From Providencia alcalifaciens (GTDB lineage: Bacteria > Pseudomonadota > Gammaproteobacteria > Enterobacterales > Enterobacteriaceae): DNA of 64,000 nucleotides. Under the pieces are notes generated by a model that was given only the letters and a program-made list of their open reading frames with translations, did no database searches and was not told the DNA's origin. Where the stretch lies: assembly GCA_025961275.1 (NCBI GenBank), contig JAOQNJ010000001.1:889353-953352 (forward strand). The letters run 5' to 3'. Positions 20,787-29,863 of this stretch are shown piece by piece; the first letter of the stretch is position 1; every line of letters begins with the position of its first letter. The translations under genes and the position numbers were made by a program.

Positions 20787-23375
20787 TTATAGATTTTTTT
20801 CCAGCCACTCTTCCAAGTTGCTACCAAAACGTAAACTGCGCCATAATTGGAATATATTCTCTTCGTGCGTATAGGTCAGATGAACTTCCCGTTTTTTAGT
20901 TTCTTGAGAATTAAAACCTTCAATAAGGGTTTTCATAGTTAATAGTCCCAAATTGGTCATATTCACATCTGTACGACTTCGAGATATTTCCAAGTATTGT
21001 AACCAACCTATTGCAGAACCTACTGAAATATTATCTGCTTTAATAGAGTCCACAAATTGAGTATCAAGACGTAAAGCCAGTGGTCCACTATTTTCCATCC
21101 AACCATCTTTCACAATCCACTCGGGATTATCAAGATAGAAAGGGAGTTCGCCATCCACCTTGCCTGAAACCGCAAATTGACTCACCTTTAGTATGGTAAA
21201 TAATTGACTTAATTCAATTTGGTGAAGCCTGATTATTGCAGGCTGCTTTTGTGGCCAGCGCAGCAAATCTAATTTGACTTCACCACCCAACAAATTAAAA
21301 CCCACTTCGCTAAGATTTAATGGCATCGTCTCTGTTGGTGGGTAAGTACCAGATAGATCAGCTCGAATATCGGTTAACTCAAATAGGTTTGTCAGCTGTT
21401 TGATGCGTAATTTAACGGGGGATTTTTCCCCTAAAGTCCACAGACTATTTTGCAATTTCCAAGGTAAGACAAAATTGAGCCCACTCACCTCACCATCTTC
21501 TAGCCATAAACTGGTATTTTCAACTCGCCAATGCCCCCCGGCAACAAATCCAGTTTCTGGATCTATCGAAAATGCAGCCTGAGAAAATAGTTTTCCTTCA
21601 CGTAATGTGATACCTAAATCAGCCGGAATTAATGTCTGGAATGCACTGACTGATTGTTCTGGCCAACGCGCATTTCCCCTAAAACGCTCACCATCCCAGC
21701 GACTGAAAATGACAATCGGCCCAACTTCTTTGGTACTGAGATCTGCTTTTAATTGAAAGTTGGTTGGTGATTTGCCCGTAACATCCGCGTTTACGGTTAT
21801 TTTAGGTAAATAACTGGCCGTTCCAAACTGCATACGATTACTTGAAAGTTGTAAAGCGCCTTCAAAATTTTCTTTACTGATATTTCGCTGCCATATTAAT
21901 GGCTTGGTTAACATAAGCCGTGTCGTGGTCATAGACAGCAAACCATATTTTATTTGATCAAACCCAGTATTTAGCGTGTTTAGCGTAATCTGCGTGTTTT
22001 GCCAACTGCCTCGTCCTTGAATATCCCAGCGTGCTGCTAGTGATGGTAGCTGAGCATTACCCCAATAATTCCAAAACCATTTGCCTTTATCTTTAGAAAA
22101 CTTGTTAGCTTGACCATCTAAATGAACGGTAAAGTTTCCCCAATACCGTTCCTTCACTTTCAAAATAGCTTGTAATCTCCCCGATATTCCCTCCGCGCTC
22201 AATGAGGTACCCGCAAGAGGCAAACGTGCTTCTTCTAATAATAGTGTTGGCGAAACTCGCCCATAAGCTCTCAAAAGCGACCCCGGCTGAAATGTCACCA
22301 ACGGGGAAATTAATTGGCCCGAAATTTGTGCAGGCAAATTGATATCCAATACCATATCATCATATTTAAATTGCCCATTTAACCTAAAGCCAATGTCCGC
22401 CATCAACAAATTAATTTTACTGGGGAGCAGCGTTAGCACGAGATTGGCTTTTCCTTTTTGTGCCTCGGTCACCATATTCATCCGCCCACTGAGCACCATG
22501 TCAGCAAGACCAGCATCCCAGCTGTCGACTTGTAGTGAAATGCCACCTTGTAAAGGAAGACCGTTTTCTTCCCATTGCCAACGCCCATCAGTGATATTGA
22601 TTTTTTTAGGTCCGACTTGCCAAGGAAGGTGAACAATTTCGTGGCCTGTTTGCTTATCAAAAAGAGAAAGTGTCCCTTGATTGACCTGCCACTGGAATTT
22701 CACATCAAGCAACTTTTCTGGCTGCGTCAATGTGAACTCAGTCGTTATCATTCCATTTTCAGGCAAGGTAGCGGTCGTTAGCGGCAGAGTCAGCTGTCCA
22801 TTCAATTCAATTCGCTGTTTTTGCTCTGGGAGTTGAGCCGAAAGGCTTTCAATGATGAGTTGATTATTCGCGGTGATATGTGCGGAAAGAGATAATTTAT
22901 CACCTCGATAATTTAAGGCAAGGGGCGTTTTATTATTGCGATGAAGCCAGAGACTACCTTGATATTCAGACCAAGGAGATACACTCATATTTTCAATTAT
23001 CAGTGAAAATGTCGGCAGACTACTGATTATATCTGCAACTGAAAGTGGCGAACTATCAGCCTGATCCTGAGAAGGTAATTCACTTAAACAGCGATTATTT
23101 TCTGTGAATTCGTTAATACTTAAATGCAGAGGGAAAAGCGACAAACGACTATTTTTAGCATCAAACCACAAACAATCACTCGCTTTCAGCTGTATGGTAT
23201 CAATGGTTAATTGATCATGGCTAAATACTGGCGGACTAAATGACAATGTCACATTTTCTGGCAAATACGCCTTTGCAACAATAGGGATCCAACGGATGAG
23301 CGTCACCCATAAAACACATAAGAGCACAAAACATCCCCCAATGCCTAAGAGTAATATTTTTAGTGCCCTTTTCAT
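20787..23375 (-). CDS. ydbH: YdbH, AsmA-like intermembrane phospholipid transport protein
   Basis: 862 residues (E. coli YdbH 879). One N-terminal membrane anchor (residues about 7-30, LLLGIGGCFVLLCVLWVTLI) is followed by a very long beta-rich periplasmic region typical of AsmA-like repeat-beta-groove proteins (DUF2993/YdbH family). The groove is thought to carry lipids across the periplasm, joined to the outer membrane by YnbE. The gene starts with ATG preceded by AAGGAAG. It heads the ydbH-ynbE-ydbL operon, divergent from ldhA. No defects seen. Confidence 0.92.
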   Translation of the reverse strand: MKRALKILLLGIGGCFVLLCVLWVTLIRWIPIVAKAYLPENVTLSFSPPVFSHDQLTIDTIQLKASDCLWFDAKNSRLSLFPLHLSINEFTENNRCLSELPSQDQADSSPLSVADIISSLPTFSLIIENMSVSPWSEYQGSLWLHRNNKTPLALNYRGDKLSLSAHITANNQLIIESLSAQLPEQKQRIELNGQLTLPLTTATLPENGMITTEFTLTQPEKLLDVKFQWQVNQGTLSLFDKQTGHEIVHLPWQVGPKKINITDGRWQWEENGLPLQGGISLQVDSWDAGLADMVLSGRMNMVTEAQKGKANLVLTLLPSKINLLMADIGFRLNGQFKYDDMVLDINLPAQISGQLISPLVTFQPGSLLRAYGRVSPTLLLEEARLPLAGTSLSAEGISGRLQAILKVKERYWGNFTVHLDGQANKFSKDKGKWFWNYWGNAQLPSLAARWDIQGRGSWQNTQITLNTLNTGFDQIKYGLLSMTTTRLMLTKPLIWQRNISKENFEGALQLSSNRMQFGTASYLPKITVNADVTGKSPTNFQLKADLSTKEVGPIVIFSRWDGERFRGNARWPEQSVSAFQTLIPADLGITLREGKLFSQAAFSIDPETGFVAGGHWRVENTSLWLEDGEVSGLNFVLPWKLQNSLWTLGEKSPVKLRIKQLTNLFELTDIRADLSGTYPPTETMPLNLSEVGFNLLGGEVKLDLLRWPQKQPAIIRLHQIELSQLFTILKVSQFAVSGKVDGELPFYLDNPEWIVKDGWMENSGPLALRLDTQFVDSIKADNISVGSAIGWLQYLEISRSRTDVNMTNLGLLTMKTLIEGFNSQETKKREVHLTYTHEENIFQLWRSLRFGSNLEEWLEKNL

Positions 23376-23732
23376 TAAACTGCTTCCTTATTTTACCTGT
23401 ACTCAAAATAATTTAAGTTAAATATTGACGTAAATGATGCTACTCAGCAAGAAAGCAGCTGCATTCTATCTACTTCTCACGCCATATCACTTGAAGTCTG
23501 ACGAGTATATACCAATTAACATTGTTGATAGTTATTAATCAAAGCAACCCATCATTTATCATTAACTGACTATAATAAAGAATATAGAATCAACAAAGGT
23601 AATTTTCGTCATTTATTTAGTGATTTACAGTAATAATTATCTTATTCTGACCTGAGTTCTTGGTAGCGACTCATTTGAACTACCAACTTATTTCAGGTTC
23701 CTAATTTCTAAATAGTACACGGAGTTTCTTAG
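23376..23732. other. divergent promoter region, ydbH / ldhA
   Basis: AT-rich, no ORF supported, no recognised operator. Confidence 0.5.
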
Positions 23733-24731
23733 ATGAAAATCGTTTCTTATAGTACTAAGCAGTATGATCGCAAACACATGGATCAAGTCAATCAAGGATC
23801 CTCATTTGATTTTGACATCGAATACTTTGATTTTCCATTAACAGTACAAACAGCAAAAAACGCGATTGGTGCCGATGCTGTCTGCATTTTTGTTAATGAT
23901 GATGCTAGTCGTGAAGTCTTAGAAGAGCTTGCCGCACTCAATATCGGTATTCTCGCCTTGCGTTGTGCTGGATTTAATAATGTCGATTTAGTCGCCGCCG
24001 AAGAGCTTGGCATCCAAATCGTCCGCGTACCCGCCTATTCGCCAGAAGCTGTCGCAGAGCATGCGGTTGGTATGATGCTATGCCTCAATCGTAGGATCCA
24101 TCGTGCATATCAACGTACCCGAGATGCAAACTTCTCACTGGAAGGCTTAACAGGCTTTAATATGCATAATCGTACCGCGGGTATTATTGGTACTGGCAAG
24201 ATTGGTCAAGCGACGCTTCGTATTCTTAAAGGTTTTGGAATGCGTTTAATAGCTCATGACCCATACCCAAACCAAGCCGTTCTTGATTTAGGCGCTGAAT
24301 ATGTCGATTTAGACACTCTATATGAAAATGCCGATATTATTTCATTACACTGCCCACTCACTTCTGAGAATAACCATTTATTAAATCAAGTTGCCTTTAA
24401 TAAAATGAAAAATGGTGTGATGATCATCAATACCAGTCGTGGTGCACTTATCGATTCTGCTGCGGCTATTAATGCGCTTAAAGCGCAGAAAATTGGCTCG
24501 TTAGGTATGGATGTTTATGAAAATGAACGGGAACTTTTCTTTGAAGATAAATCGAACGACGTCATTCAAGATGATATTTTCCGTCGACTTTCATCATGCC
24601 ATAATGTGCTGTTTACTGGACATCAAGCCTTTTTAACCGATGAGGCACTGACCAGCATCAGTGAAACGACTTTAGGAAATATCCGCCAACTCATCGATGG
24701 CGATGCTTGCCCTAACATAGTAAAAGCTTAA
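23733..24731 (+). CDS. ldhA: fermentative D-lactate dehydrogenase
   Basis: This 332-residue NAD-dependent D-2-hydroxyacid dehydrogenase reduces pyruvate to D-lactate during fermentation. The Rossmann motif GIIGTGKIGQ is near residue 148. The family signatures HCPLTSENNHLLNQ and NTSRGALIDSAA (catalytic Arg) and the catalytic His in FTGHQAFLT (about 295) are present. E. coli LdhA has 329 residues and the same N-terminus (MKIAVYSTKQYDKK). GGAG lies 8 bases before the ATG. hslJ follows 12 bases downstream, as in E. coli. Confidence 0.97.
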   Translation: MKIVSYSTKQYDRKHMDQVNQGSSFDFDIEYFDFPLTVQTAKNAIGADAVCIFVNDDASREVLEELAALNIGILALRCAGFNNVDLVAAEELGIQIVRVPAYSPEAVAEHAVGMMLCLNRRIHRAYQRTRDANFSLEGLTGFNMHNRTAGIIGTGKIGQATLRILKGFGMRLIAHDPYPNQAVLDLGAEYVDLDTLYENADIISLHCPLTSENNHLLNQVAFNKMKNGVMIINTSRGALIDSAAAINALKAQKIGSLGMDVYENERELFFEDKSNDVIQDDIFRRLSSCHNVLFTGHQAFLTDEALTSISETTLGNIRQLIDGDACPNIVKA

Positions 24732-24743
24732 TAGAGACAAGTC

Positions 24744-25184
24744 ATGATGAAACGGGTAATTCCTTTAACACTGTTAGGGCTATTGTTAGCTGCTTGCCAA
24801 TCACAGGATGTTAATGCAGACAATAATGATAATGTGACTGAGCAACAATTAATACATCACAATTTTGTATTAACCGAAATTGACGGAGAGAGTATTGTTG
24901 GTAAAACAAGTACCCCGACAATATCATTCGGTGAAAAAATGTTTGTTTCCGCGACAATGTGTAATGATTTTAACGGAATGGGACGCATCAATAACGCAGC
25001 TTTGACGGTAAAACACTTGTCAAAAACGGAACTTGAATGTGTTGATGAAGACCTATCGAAATGGGATGCGCTCATAAAGCGCATGCTAACCGATGGCGCG
25101 GTTATTTCCTATGATGACCAAAAATTAATCTTATCGCAAGGTCGTTCTAAGTTAGTTTATACCTTAAAAGATTACATCAATTAG
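24744..25184 (+). CDS. hslJ: heat-shock protein HslJ, META-domain lipoprotein
   Basis: 146 residues: signal peptide with lipobox LLAAC near residues 15-19, then a META domain (about 38-140) with the characteristic VSATMCNDFNGMGRI and KLVYTLKDY segments. E. coli HslJ (140 aa) is a heat-induced outer-membrane lipoprotein linked to novobiocin resistance. It sits directly after ldhA, probably co-transcribed, and is followed by a terminator. Two ATGs in tandem (24744, 24747) are possible starts. Confidence 0.9.
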   Translation: MMKRVIPLTLLGLLLAACQSQDVNADNNDNVTEQQLIHHNFVLTEIDGESIVGKTSTPTISFGEKMFVSATMCNDFNGMGRINNAALTVKHLSKTELECVDEDLSKWDALIKRMLTDGAVISYDDQKLILSQGRSKLVYTLKDYIN

Positions 25185-25239
25185 CATAGGCGATTGATTT
25201 TTTTTAATTAACTCTCAGCCGCCATAAAAATTCAAAGCA

Positions 25240-25273
25240 AATCCCATTATTATCTATTAGTAATGGGATTTTG
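25240..25273 (+). terminator. ldhA-hslJ terminator
   Basis: Perfect 10-bp stem AATCCCATTA/TAATGGGATT, followed by TTG and AT-rich sequence. Confidence 0.75.
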
Positions 25274-25397
25274 TTATATGCGCTAAATGGTTTGAGTTAT
25301 CTTTAAGCGACAAGCTATATCAATATGTAACTCAACGATGCCGCTTAATACAGGGAGTTGATAAAAGTATCGTTGATAAGTCTACATACTTTTGACT

Positions 25398-26036
25398 TTA
25401 TCTTGCTTGGGCGAATAACAAATTTACACCCGTTGTTTTAGCAACACCTTCCATATATTTAAGTATTGTCGTACTGAAAGGTAAATCATTAACAATAGAT
25501 AAGCTGCGTAATACTGGAAAGATAATAAAATCATCAATATTAATAGTATCTTTGCGCTGCTCTAACCATACATCTAAAGCATCCATATGCGGTTCAAGCT
25601 CAACGAGTAAAGTGTGAGTTTCTTTTAATAAGAGGCTCAGATCGCCAAACACTCGCTCTTCACGGGCAACATAGGCTGCTCTCGCTTCAGGTGTATTAAT
25701 TTCTGGGAAATTAGCTTGAGTAAAACGAGGAATGACAAGCTCATAGATTGTATCTGAAACTGCGTTATACCATTTTTCAATTTCAGGAGAAATCGAATTT
25801 TCTGCAATTTTTGGTTCCACTAACCCATCAACATAACGAACAATATCTAAACTTTCTGGCAGATAGCTACCATCGTCTTTTTGTAAGATAGGCAACATTT
25901 TGCGACCAATCATCTTAGTGGGAGTTTCATTATCATTATCCATCAGAAATATTTGCTCAACATCAATTTTTTTAAAACCGAAAATCATTCTAGCGCGAAC
26001 ACAAAATGGACAATGATCATAAAGATAGAGTTTCAT
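25398..26036 (-). CDS. grxB: glutaredoxin 2
   Basis: 212-residue GST-like glutaredoxin. The N-terminal thioredoxin fold has the active site HCPFC (C9 and C12), and the alpha-helical GST-type C-terminal domain extends from about residue 80. E. coli Grx2 (215 aa) begins likewise (MKLYIYDHCPYC) and shares the ETPTRMVGQK-like and PILQKDD segments. It reduces protein disulphides and mixed disulphides with glutathione in the cytosol. It appears to be a single-gene transcript. Confidence 0.93.
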   Translation of the reverse strand: MKLYLYDHCPFCVRARMIFGFKKIDVEQIFLMDNDNETPTKMIGRKMLPILQKDDGSYLPESLDIVRYVDGLVEPKIAENSISPEIEKWYNAVSDTIYELVIPRFTQANFPEINTPEARAAYVAREERVFGDLSLLLKETHTLLVELEPHMDALDVWLEQRKDTINIDDFIIFPVLRSLSIVNDLPFSTTILKYMEGVAKTTGVNLLFAQAR

Positions 26037-26355
26037 TACGGAAGCCTCTCTAGTGAATAAGTTGAGTTAAACTAGGTACTTACTTTTTTATAAGCTGTAG
26101 ATCTTTCATTAGATCAGTGCTGATAAAACAATCGTGAAGGACATAATAAACAGTATAACTGATATGCTTTTTTATGTTGCTAATTTAGTCATAACCCCAA
26201 TTTAAACACGAATATGTTATATCTCAATTTATGAAAACACCTCTTTACAGATCATTCAAACTTAGTTGTCAAAAACGTTCATTCAACTTTGGAGCTTCAT
26301 CTTTATCGTTGTAAAGATTACCAATAAAACCTTAGGTTCAATGATAACGATATAC
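26037..26355. other. intergenic region, grxB / Rid gene
   Basis: AT-rich; no ORF or clear motif seen. Confidence 0.5.
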
Positions 26356-26763
26356 TTAATTTGTCGTTGATGACCTTTTAACTGCAATGCATTTGATTTC
26401 AACAAGCAACCCTGAATGGGCTAATTCGGATACCCCAATGCATGTCCAAGCACAATGACCACGAGGAAAAATTGCATCTTTAACAACACGAAATATATCC
26501 ATATGTTTTTTCATATCAACATGATACGTTGTCATTTCGACTATATTCTCAAAAGAACACCCTGCCTCCTCGAGAACAATACGTAAATTTTCCCAACACG
26601 AGATAAACTGAGCTTTAGGATCGGCAATAACCTGCAAATCTTCTGTACGCCCAACTTGTCCGGCGCAGTAAACGGTATTACCAACAACTACAGCGGGGGC
26701 GTAGCCTGCTCGTTGAGCTAAATTTTGCATCGACGCAGGAATAATAATTTTCCTATCAGACAA
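26356..26763 (-). CDS. Rid family protein without the catalytic arginine
   Basis: 135-residue YjgF/YER057c/UK114 (Rid) domain protein with motifs NTVYCAGQVGRTED and AGCSFENIVEMTTYHVDM. RidA enzymes hydrolyse reactive enamine/imine intermediates using an Arg in a P-x-R-S/C-T motif; here the matching segment reads CAWTC, with Trp in that place. It therefore belongs to one of the Rid subfamilies lacking imine deaminase residues, and its function is unknown. TTG at 26763 is chosen as start because AGGAG lies 7 bases before it; the upstream GTG overlaps that ribosome binding site. Compare YoaB in this window, which keeps its Arg. Confidence 0.8.
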   Translation of the reverse strand: MSDRKIIIPASMQNLAQRAGYAPAVVVGNTVYCAGQVGRTEDLQVIADPKAQFISCWENLRIVLEEAGCSFENIVEMTTYHVDMKKHMDIFRVVKDAIFPRGHCAWTCIGVSELAHSGLLVEIKCIAVKRSSTTN

Positions 26764-27432
26764 AATTAACACTCCTTTTGATTAATTTTCATATTACAAA
26801 ATCGTTTAACTTAATATTGACCCTTTTGCTGTGCAACTTTTTGTAATGCTTGTGGTGAATGCTCAAATATACGTAAAATTGATGTGCATCCCCAATAAAA
26901 ATCTTACAGCTTCTAGCCTTAACTTGCTGTTGTGCTCTGACGCTGCGATGATATCCAACTATTGTTCACATGAATGAGTATTTCTATCGCGTAACCTTGT
27001 GAACAAAGAACTACAGGTGAAACATATAAGTAAATCACCTAAAAGAAAAATATAATTTAATAAAAGTCTTCAACTTTCTCCCTTAGTAACGAGATGATTA
27101 AAACCAATAAACTATCAACTCCAACATGTTAAAATCAATATATGAAGTTCAACTACAACATATCTATTATTGAAAGATTTACCTAAAAACGTTGTTAACG
27201 ACAAATTGAATTAACATTTTCACAAGAGCGAACGAATTTACCTTTGAAATAAGGTTACCTATCCTAGTCGTTCACTCGAATTTCTTATTCGATTATTTCA
27301 ATTTTATACTCAAGATACTTCATGTTACTAGAGAGGTAATTTTGAGCATGTCATACAACGAATCAGTTCAAATCATCGTGATGCCCCTACGTCGATTTTA
27401 ATGGTAATAGTTTCGCTCGCCGCCCTCATAAA
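26764..27432. other. gene-poor region downstream of a small RHH-like gene
   Basis: No supported gene. Short open stretches on the minus strand near 26815-27010 occur in all three frames and cannot be told from noise. Confidence 0.5.
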
Positions 27433-27585
27433 TTATTTTAACTTTTTAAAAGGTTCATTTTTATTTCTTGGCGCTGCAAATGCGAGTTCTTTAAGCCACT
27501 CTGAAAGAATTGGCTTCGTTTTTTTCGCATCTAGCTCAGCTCTTTCTTGCTTGGTTAAACGTATAACGATAACTTCAGTTTTCAT
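27433..27585 (-). CDS. small ribbon-helix-helix-like protein (50 aa)
   Basis: ATG at 27585 opens a 50-residue frame ending in TAA at 27433, with AGGT 9 bases upstream. The protein begins MKTEVIVIRLTKQERAELD: a hydrophobic/charged alternating strand, then a helix, a short turn with PILSEWLKELA (second helix) and a basic tail (KNEPFKKLK). This strand-helix-helix layout is that of ribbon-helix-helix DNA-binding proteins, as found in antitoxins and plasmid mobilisation (MobC-like) proteins. It stands alone: no toxin or relaxase gene adjoins it, though an 18-codon frame follows after 4 bases. It may be a remnant of a mobile element. Confidence 0.55.
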   Translation of the reverse strand: MKTEVIVIRLTKQERAELDAKKTKPILSEWLKELAFAAPRNKNEPFKKLK

Positions 27586-27894
27586 TTAGTGTTACCTATC
27601 TTTTTTGGAGCGTAAACCATGCCACAATCGTTAAAAGGACAGGTCTTAATTACTTATTTTTACAAAATGATACATAACGAAACAAATAAACATAGAAGAA
27701 AAACATTAATAGCTAACTTGAGAATATCAAGATATTCAAAATAATTATCGTAATCACAATCTTGCTAAAGCAGTAAATATAATAATGAAGAGACAGACCT
27801 AAACTGAAACGCTGACAAAACAATACAATTGAATCTAGATGAATTAATAGAATTTAAGGTAGTATTATAGTTAACACAAGCTATCGGGTTAATT
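27586..27894. other. divergent promoter region, RHH-like gene / chaA
   Basis: AT-rich; no ORF or known operator seen. Confidence 0.5.
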
Positions 27895-28989
27895 ATGAAA
27901 ATATCAATGCCAAAAACACGACATAAAGAATATTCGCTATTACTCCCTGTAATTATTATAATTTTTCTTTATTTTAACAATACTCCAGAGTCGTTAATAT
28001 TATCAATTTCCATTAATTTAATATCATTAGTTGCTATCCTTTCCAGTGCATTTAGCGTAGTCAGACATGCTGATGTGCTTGCTCATCGACTTGGTGAACC
28101 TTATGGTTCATTAATTCTTAGTCTATCTGTTGTTATTCTTGAAGTAGGCTTGATTTCTGCATTAATGGCAACGGGTGGTTCCGAACCTGAATTAATGAGA
28201 GATACGCTATATTCAATCATGATGATTGTAATGTCTGGGTTAGTGGGGTTTTCTCTTCTATTAGGTGGATATAAATTTGCGACACAATATGTCAATTTAG
28301 CTGGAATTAAACAGTACTTAATAGCTATTATTCCGTTAGCTGTCCTAATACTTGTGTTCCCTAGTAGCTTGATCGACAATGGGATTGATAAATCTTTATC
28401 CATTATATTAGCTTGTATATCTGCTTTAATGTATTTTGTATTCTTAACAATACAAACTAGAACTCATAAACAATTATTTGTCTATGAATATGAAGATGAC
28501 AGTGATGACGGTGATCCACATCATGGAAAACCTTCTAGCTATAGTAATTGGCATCATGCATTCTGGCTAATAATACACTTAGTTGCAGTAATCGCCGTCA
28601 CAAAGCTCAACGCAGATAACCTTGATTTTTTATTAACAACTGTCGAAGCGCCAAAACAATTCACAGGTTTTTTGATTGCCTTATTGATTTTATCACCGGA
28701 AGGTCTTGGTGCAATCAAAGCAGTTTTACTCAATCAAGTACAGCGCGCTATGAATATTTTCTTCGGTTCTATACTAGCGACTATCTCATTGACTGTACCT
28801 GCTGTTGTTATGATTTCTATAATAACGAACCAAGAAATTGTTTTCGGCCTTGAATTACCGCAAATAGTCATACTAAGTACGGCGCTCATTTTATGCCATA
28901 TTTCATTCTCATCTGGCAGAACAAATAGTTTGAATGGAGCATCACTACTCGCATTATTCGTTGGTTATATACTAACCATTATGTATTAA
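27895..28989 (+). CDS. chaA: sodium-potassium/proton (calcium/proton) antiporter ChaA
   Basis: 364-residue CaCA-family antiporter, eleven hydrophobic segments. The two inverted alpha-repeats of the family are visible: the first in HRLGEPYGSLILSLSVVILE and the second in LLILSPEGLGAIKAVLLNQ. Between them lies the acidic loop EYEDDSDDGDPHHGKPS, shared with E. coli ChaA (366 aa). It exports Na+, K+ or Ca2+ in exchange for protons at the inner membrane at alkaline pH. The ribosome binding site is weak. Confidence 0.93.
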   Translation: MKISMPKTRHKEYSLLLPVIIIIFLYFNNTPESLILSISINLISLVAILSSAFSVVRHADVLAHRLGEPYGSLILSLSVVILEVGLISALMATGGSEPELMRDTLYSIMMIVMSGLVGFSLLLGGYKFATQYVNLAGIKQYLIAIIPLAVLILVFPSSLIDNGIDKSLSIILACISALMYFVFLTIQTRTHKQLFVYEYEDDSDDGDPHHGKPSSYSNWHHAFWLIIHLVAVIAVTKLNADNLDFLLTTVEAPKQFTGFLIALLILSPEGLGAIKAVLLNQVQRAMNIFFGSILATISLTVPAVVMISIITNQEIVFGLELPQIVILSTALILCHISFSSGRTNSLNGASLLALFVGYILTIMY

Positions 28990-28999
28990 AAATTTAGTC

Positions 29000-29025
29000 G
29001 AAGCCGTTTATTGTTGAACGGCTTC
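29000..29025 (+). terminator. hairpin after chaA
   Basis: Perfect 9-bp stem GAAGCCGTT/AACGGCTTC with an 8-base loop; no long T run. Confidence 0.6.
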
Positions 29026-29109
29026 TAATCCCATGTATATTTCTTTATCTACTTCACTTTTGTACTATGAAAATCCCACCAGATAGCAGGATTATTTAAT
29101 GCCTGTTAA

Positions 29110-29625
29110 TTAGTTTAAGTTATTTTTTGAGATTGTGATTATACCTACTGGTGTTGCACTTGATGGGAAAGTTGCCAGTTGGATATTAGCTTTGCCAACT
29201 TTTGTCTGTCCCATTTCATTAGTACCATCGCAAGTTTCTTCCTCTTCACATCTCTGCTTTATTTTTGCTATTGATTCCTGATTAAAACCGATTTCGGACA
29301 AAAACTTAAATTCATTATTTAAATTATCTTTAAAATTATCAAAGCTTGGAGCGTAATTATCTGTCCCCACTATCGATACTTTGATTTGCGCTAATCCATT
29401 CCGATCAAACTGCAATTCATTTGACCAAGACCACTGATTAAATGGCTTTTGATTACCAAACTTACAAGTCGTCAGATCAGCTTCATTGAGGCAATCACCT
29501 TCTTTAATAAAACTCACGCTATCTGCCGATTGTCCCCACTTTAAGCCAAATGGGGCACTCGGTTTGTTATCACATCCAGTGACCACAAATGCAAATATAA
29601 TTACTATTAATGCTCTTTTCATCAT
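29110..29625 (-). CDS. hypothetical inner-membrane lipoprotein
   Basis: 171-residue protein not recognised beyond its targeting signal. Signal peptide ends in the lipobox VTGC (Cys at about residue 18). Asp at +2 is the Lol-avoidance residue, so inner-membrane retention is expected. The mature part starts with PFGLKWGQSADSV, a pattern common in small periplasmic proteins with a FGLxxG repeat, and has four further Cys residues that may form disulphides. ATG at 29625 is used, with AAAGG 6 bases upstream; an in-frame TTG precedes it. No operon partner; convergent with chaA. Confidence 0.7.
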   Translation of the reverse strand: MMKRALIVIIFAFVVTGCDNKPSAPFGLKWGQSADSVSFIKEGDCLNEADLTTCKFGNQKPFNQWSWSNELQFDRNGLAQIKVSIVGTDNYAPSFDNFKDNLNNEFKFLSEIGFNQESIAKIKQRCEEEETCDGTNEMGQTKVGKANIQLATFPSSATPVGIITISKNNLN

Positions 29626-29793
29626 CAATACCTTTTATTGATATACTTCCCCATTCTTAAGGATGGAGATTTGTATAGCTAGACGCAATGTCTTGCCTCG
29701 ATTTTGTTAATGTTATTACTTTATCTAATCATAAGTTAGCGATTTAGAACCACCTGCCCATCAATGATATTAAGATAATGCTAATTCAAACAC

Positions 29794-29818
29794 AAAAAAG
29801 CCCTCGCAATTAGAGGGC
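29794..29818 (-). terminator. L-amino acid deaminase gene terminator
   Basis: On the minus strand GCCCTC/GAGGGC is followed by six T, 46 bases beyond the stop. Confidence 0.85.
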
Positions 29819-29863
29819 CATTAATGATGCCGATAATAAGATTAAAGCGTTTTTAAAAAAACA

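Noticed and set aside
26812-27010. Possible coding relic on the minus strand upstream of the Rid gene
   Set aside because: All three frames give short peptide-like pieces with no family resemblance; no start or ribosome binding site.
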